Source: Xanthobacteraceae bacterium (GTDB lineage: Bacteria > Pseudomonadota > Alphaproteobacteria > Rhizobiales > Xanthobacteraceae). Taken from it: 6,958 bases of DNA. Shown piece after piece: positions 5,867-6,958 of this stretch. Location of the stretch: positions 1 through 6,958 of the forward strand of contig JAICQA010000140.1 of NCBI GenBank assembly GCA_025929595.1, written 5' to 3'. The stretch's first letter is position 1, and each line of letters opens with the position of its first letter. A program made the position numbers and the translations under genes. The notes under the pieces were generated by a model. That model ran no database searches. It was not told the DNA's origin and saw only the letters and a program-made list of their open reading frames with translations.

Positions 5867-5876
5867 CCTCAGTCGA
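5859..5876. repeat. Perfect 18-base palindrome spanning two convergent stop codons
   Basis: TCGACTGA (5859-5866), CC, TCAGTCGA (5869-5876). Each arm holds the last Asp codon and TGA stop of one of the two convergent genes, which are only two bases apart. There is no T-run on either side, so it is not a standard rho-independent terminator, though a hairpin could form in both transcripts (7 bp with a 4-base loop). Confidence 0.6.
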
Positions 5877-6411
5877 ACAGGTCGGGCGCGTTGCCGACCT
5901 TCGCCCGTTCAATGGCGAGAATTTTGAGCTTGGTGCGGCTGCCGCCAGGTGCCGAAAAGCCGCCCGTTTTCCCGCCTGCCGCCACGACGCGATGACAGGG
6001 CACGACGATCGGCACCGGGTTTTGCCCCATCGCCTGTCCGACCGCGCGCGAAAGCTGCACGTCGCCGAGGCGCTTGGCGATGTCGCCATAGGTCAGCGTC
6101 TCGCCCGCCGGGATTTTGCGCGCGATCTCATAGACCTGAAGATTGAAGTCCGGCATGCCGTCGAGATCGACGGCGACGTTTGAGAGATCCGTGCGCCCGC
6201 CTTCGAGCAGCGACTGGATGGCCGCGATTGCCTGTTGAATGCGCGCGGGTGGCGTGGTCTCCGGCGCGTTGCCGACGCGCCGCAACAGACGCTTGCGCGT
6301 CGCCTCGTCGTCCGCCTCGGGCAGCATGAGTGCGCTGATGCCGCGCTCGCTCCAGGCGATTGCACAGCGGCCGACGGCGGTGTCGAACAGCGAGTAGCCG
6401 ATGGCTGTCAT
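5869..6411 (-). CDS. ogt: Methylated-DNA--protein-cysteine S-methyltransferase (O6-alkylguanine-DNA alkyltransferase)
   Basis: A 180-residue Ogt/MGMT-type suicide repair protein that moves the alkyl group from O6-alkylguanine (or O4-alkylthymine) in DNA to its own cysteine. The active site is IVVPCHRVV (135-143) with Cys139, preceded by NPVP (131-134). The DNA-binding helix-turn-helix region is IPAGETLTYGDIAKRLG (100-116), with the conserved Tyr108, and SRAVGQAMGQNP (121-132) with the Arg122 'finger'. GGFSAPGG (150-157) is the substrate-loop counterpart. The length and the lack of an AraC/Ada zinc-binding N-terminus make it the Ogt rather than the Ada form. A first, more variable domain occupies residues 1-88. 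It lies in the same direction as the HpaB-family gene but is separated from it by a repeat block, so it is probably transcribed alone. It converges with the unknown gene at 5866. Confidence 0.96.
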   Translation of the reverse strand: MTAIGYSLFDTAVGRCAIAWSERGISALMLPEADDEATRKRLLRRVGNAPETTPPARIQQAIAAIQSLLEGGRTDLSNVAVDLDGMPDFNLQVYEIARKIPAGETLTYGDIAKRLGDVQLSRAVGQAMGQNPVPIVVPCHRVVAAGGKTGGFSAPGGSRTKLKILAIERAKVGNAPDLFD

Positions 6412-6480
6412 GCGTGGAGCCTACCAGATCGCGAGCCGCACTCGACCCGATTTCAGCTTCAATAATCCGCTCATCCGCTC

Positions 6481-6533
6481 ATTCCCGCGCATAGCTCGCC
6501 GAACGGCGAGCGTCCGCTCGCCTATGCGGGAAT
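6481..6533. repeat. REP-like palindromic element with alternative hairpins
   Basis: The outer arms ATTCCCGC...ATAG (6481-6493) and CTATGCGGGAAT (6522-6533) pair, with two extra bases (GC) in the left arm. Inside, GCTCGCC occurs twice (6494-6500 and 6516-6522) around one copy of its complement GGCGAGC (6505-6511). The central copy can pair with either neighbour across a 4-base loop (GAAC or GTCC), giving two mutually exclusive hairpins. It lies between the ogt start and the HpaB-family stop. The form matches dispersed palindromic repeats in Hyphomicrobiales. Confidence 0.7.
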
Positions 6534-6554
6534 CCAGCGCTGACTTAGTTCTGG

Positions 6555-6574
6555 GTCCCCGCTTTCGCGGGGAC
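6555..6574. repeat. Palindromic hairpin GTCCCCGC-TTTC-GCGGGGAC
   Basis: A perfect 8-bp stem (6555-6562 with 6567-6574) closed by the loop TTTC. The wider sequence, ending in GACGACCGG, has the look of a widespread alphaproteobacterial intergenic repeat. It is 21 bases past the preceding palindrome and 20 bases downstream of the HpaB-family stop, and may serve as that gene's 3' boundary; there is no T-run. Confidence 0.7.
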
Positions 6575-6594
6575 GACCGGATGAAAACACCGCG

Positions 6595-6958
6595 CTAGGT
6601 CGGCCGTCCAAGCCGCTCGGGATTGACCCAGGTATGTGCCCAGCCGCTCTCGTCATAGTCGGACAGGCAGCGTTCCAGCATCGCCGTCATCTCCGCGAGG
6701 CGTCCGTTGCGCTGGGCGACGTGAAGCGCGGCGATGCGCGTATCCTCGTGATTGCCGGCATAGTTTGCCTCGTAGAGCGCATGGCGGCCGGCGAATTCCG
6801 TACCGACCGCATCCCACAAGAGCTTCATGACCTTGATGCGCTCCTTGTAGCCGATGCCGTTGGAACCGCGCACATAGCGTGCGAGGTAGGTGTCAATCTT
6901 CGGATTGGCAAAGTCCTTCACGGACGACGGCAGATAGATGAGCGCCGACGCGATGATC
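6595..6958 (-). CDS. 4-hydroxyphenylacetate 3-hydroxylase (HpaB) family protein, C-terminal part
   Basis: The frame stays open to the right edge, so the gene begins outside the window; about 120 C-terminal residues are present. The visible reading begins with IIASALIYLPSSVKDFANP and contains the family stretches RYVRGSNG, MKLLWDAVGTEFAGRH and LYEANYAGNHED, which are characteristic of the C-terminal domain of HpaB/PvcC-type two-component flavin monooxygenases. These enzymes use FADH2 from a separate reductase (HpaC) and oxygen to ortho-hydroxylate phenols such as 4-hydroxyphenylacetate. The GTG at 6921 (before KDF) is not a believable start, because the family pattern continues upstream of it. 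The end (NPERLGRPT) looks natural for the family. The substrate cannot be fixed from this fragment; chlorophenol or 4-hydroxybutyryl-CoA-type relatives exist. No reductase gene is in view. Confidence 0.92.
   Translation of the reverse strand, partial: IIASALIYLPSSVKDFANPKIDTYLARYVRGSNGIGYKERIKVMKLLWDAVGTEFAGRHALYEANYAGNHEDTRIAALHVAQRNGRLAEMTAMLERCLSDYDESGWAHTWVNPERLGRPT

Noticed and set aside
1..6958. CRISPR array, tRNA, rRNA, insertion sequence or prophage remnants.
   Set aside because: No regularly spaced repeats, cloverleaf-like segments, transposase or phage proteins were seen; the repeats present are intergenic palindromes.

Overview
This GC-rich window looks like chromosomal DNA from an alphaproteobacterium, most likely of the Bradyrhizobium/Xanthobacteraceae/Beijerinckiaceae neighbourhood (order Hyphomicrobiales). 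The basis is strong G/C bias at third codon positions, protein styles familiar from that group, and intergenic palindromic repeats of the 'GTCCCCGC-loop-GCGGGGAC' and 'TCGTCCCGG...CCGGGACGA' kind. This taxonomic call is inference. No rRNA, tRNA, CRISPR array, transposase or phage gene was seen.

Layout, left to right: (1) the 3' part of a class I SAM-dependent methyltransferase gene (+), cut by the left edge; (2) a palindromic intergenic repeat; (3) a metal-dependent amidohydrolase-superfamily decarboxylase resembling LigW, the 5-carboxyvanillate decarboxylase (-), with a GTG start at 1812; (4) a divergent control region; (5) a complete paralogue of the first methyltransferase (+), with a hydrophobic N-terminus and the same beta-rich C-terminal domain; (6) an exported protein of unknown function (-), convergent with a 7-base gap; (7) a divergent 211-base intergenic region; (8) an exported alpha/beta-hydrolase-fold protein (+); (9) an unrecognised cytoplasmic 211-residue protein (+), with a hairpin over its ribosome-binding region; (10) ogt, a suicide DNA-repair alkyltransferase (-), convergent with a 2-base gap centred on an 18-base palindrome; (11) a composite palindromic repeat block; (12) the C-terminal end of a flavin-dependent 4-hydroxyphenylacetate 3-hydroxylase (HpaB) family protein (-), cut by the right edge.

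The genes alternate in direction, so most are probably transcribed alone; only the hydrolase/unknown pair (4153-5866, 94-base gap) could share a transcript. Two genes, the LigW-like decarboxylase and the HpaB-family hydroxylase, point to aromatic-acid metabolism, but they are about 5 kb apart and not in an operon. The most unusual feature is the pair of methyltransferase paralogues flanking the decarboxylase: they carry a C-terminal lipocalin-like beta domain, and at least one has an export or anchor-like N-terminus, an odd location for an enzyme that needs SAM. I see no clear multi-gene defence, secretion or biosynthetic system here.
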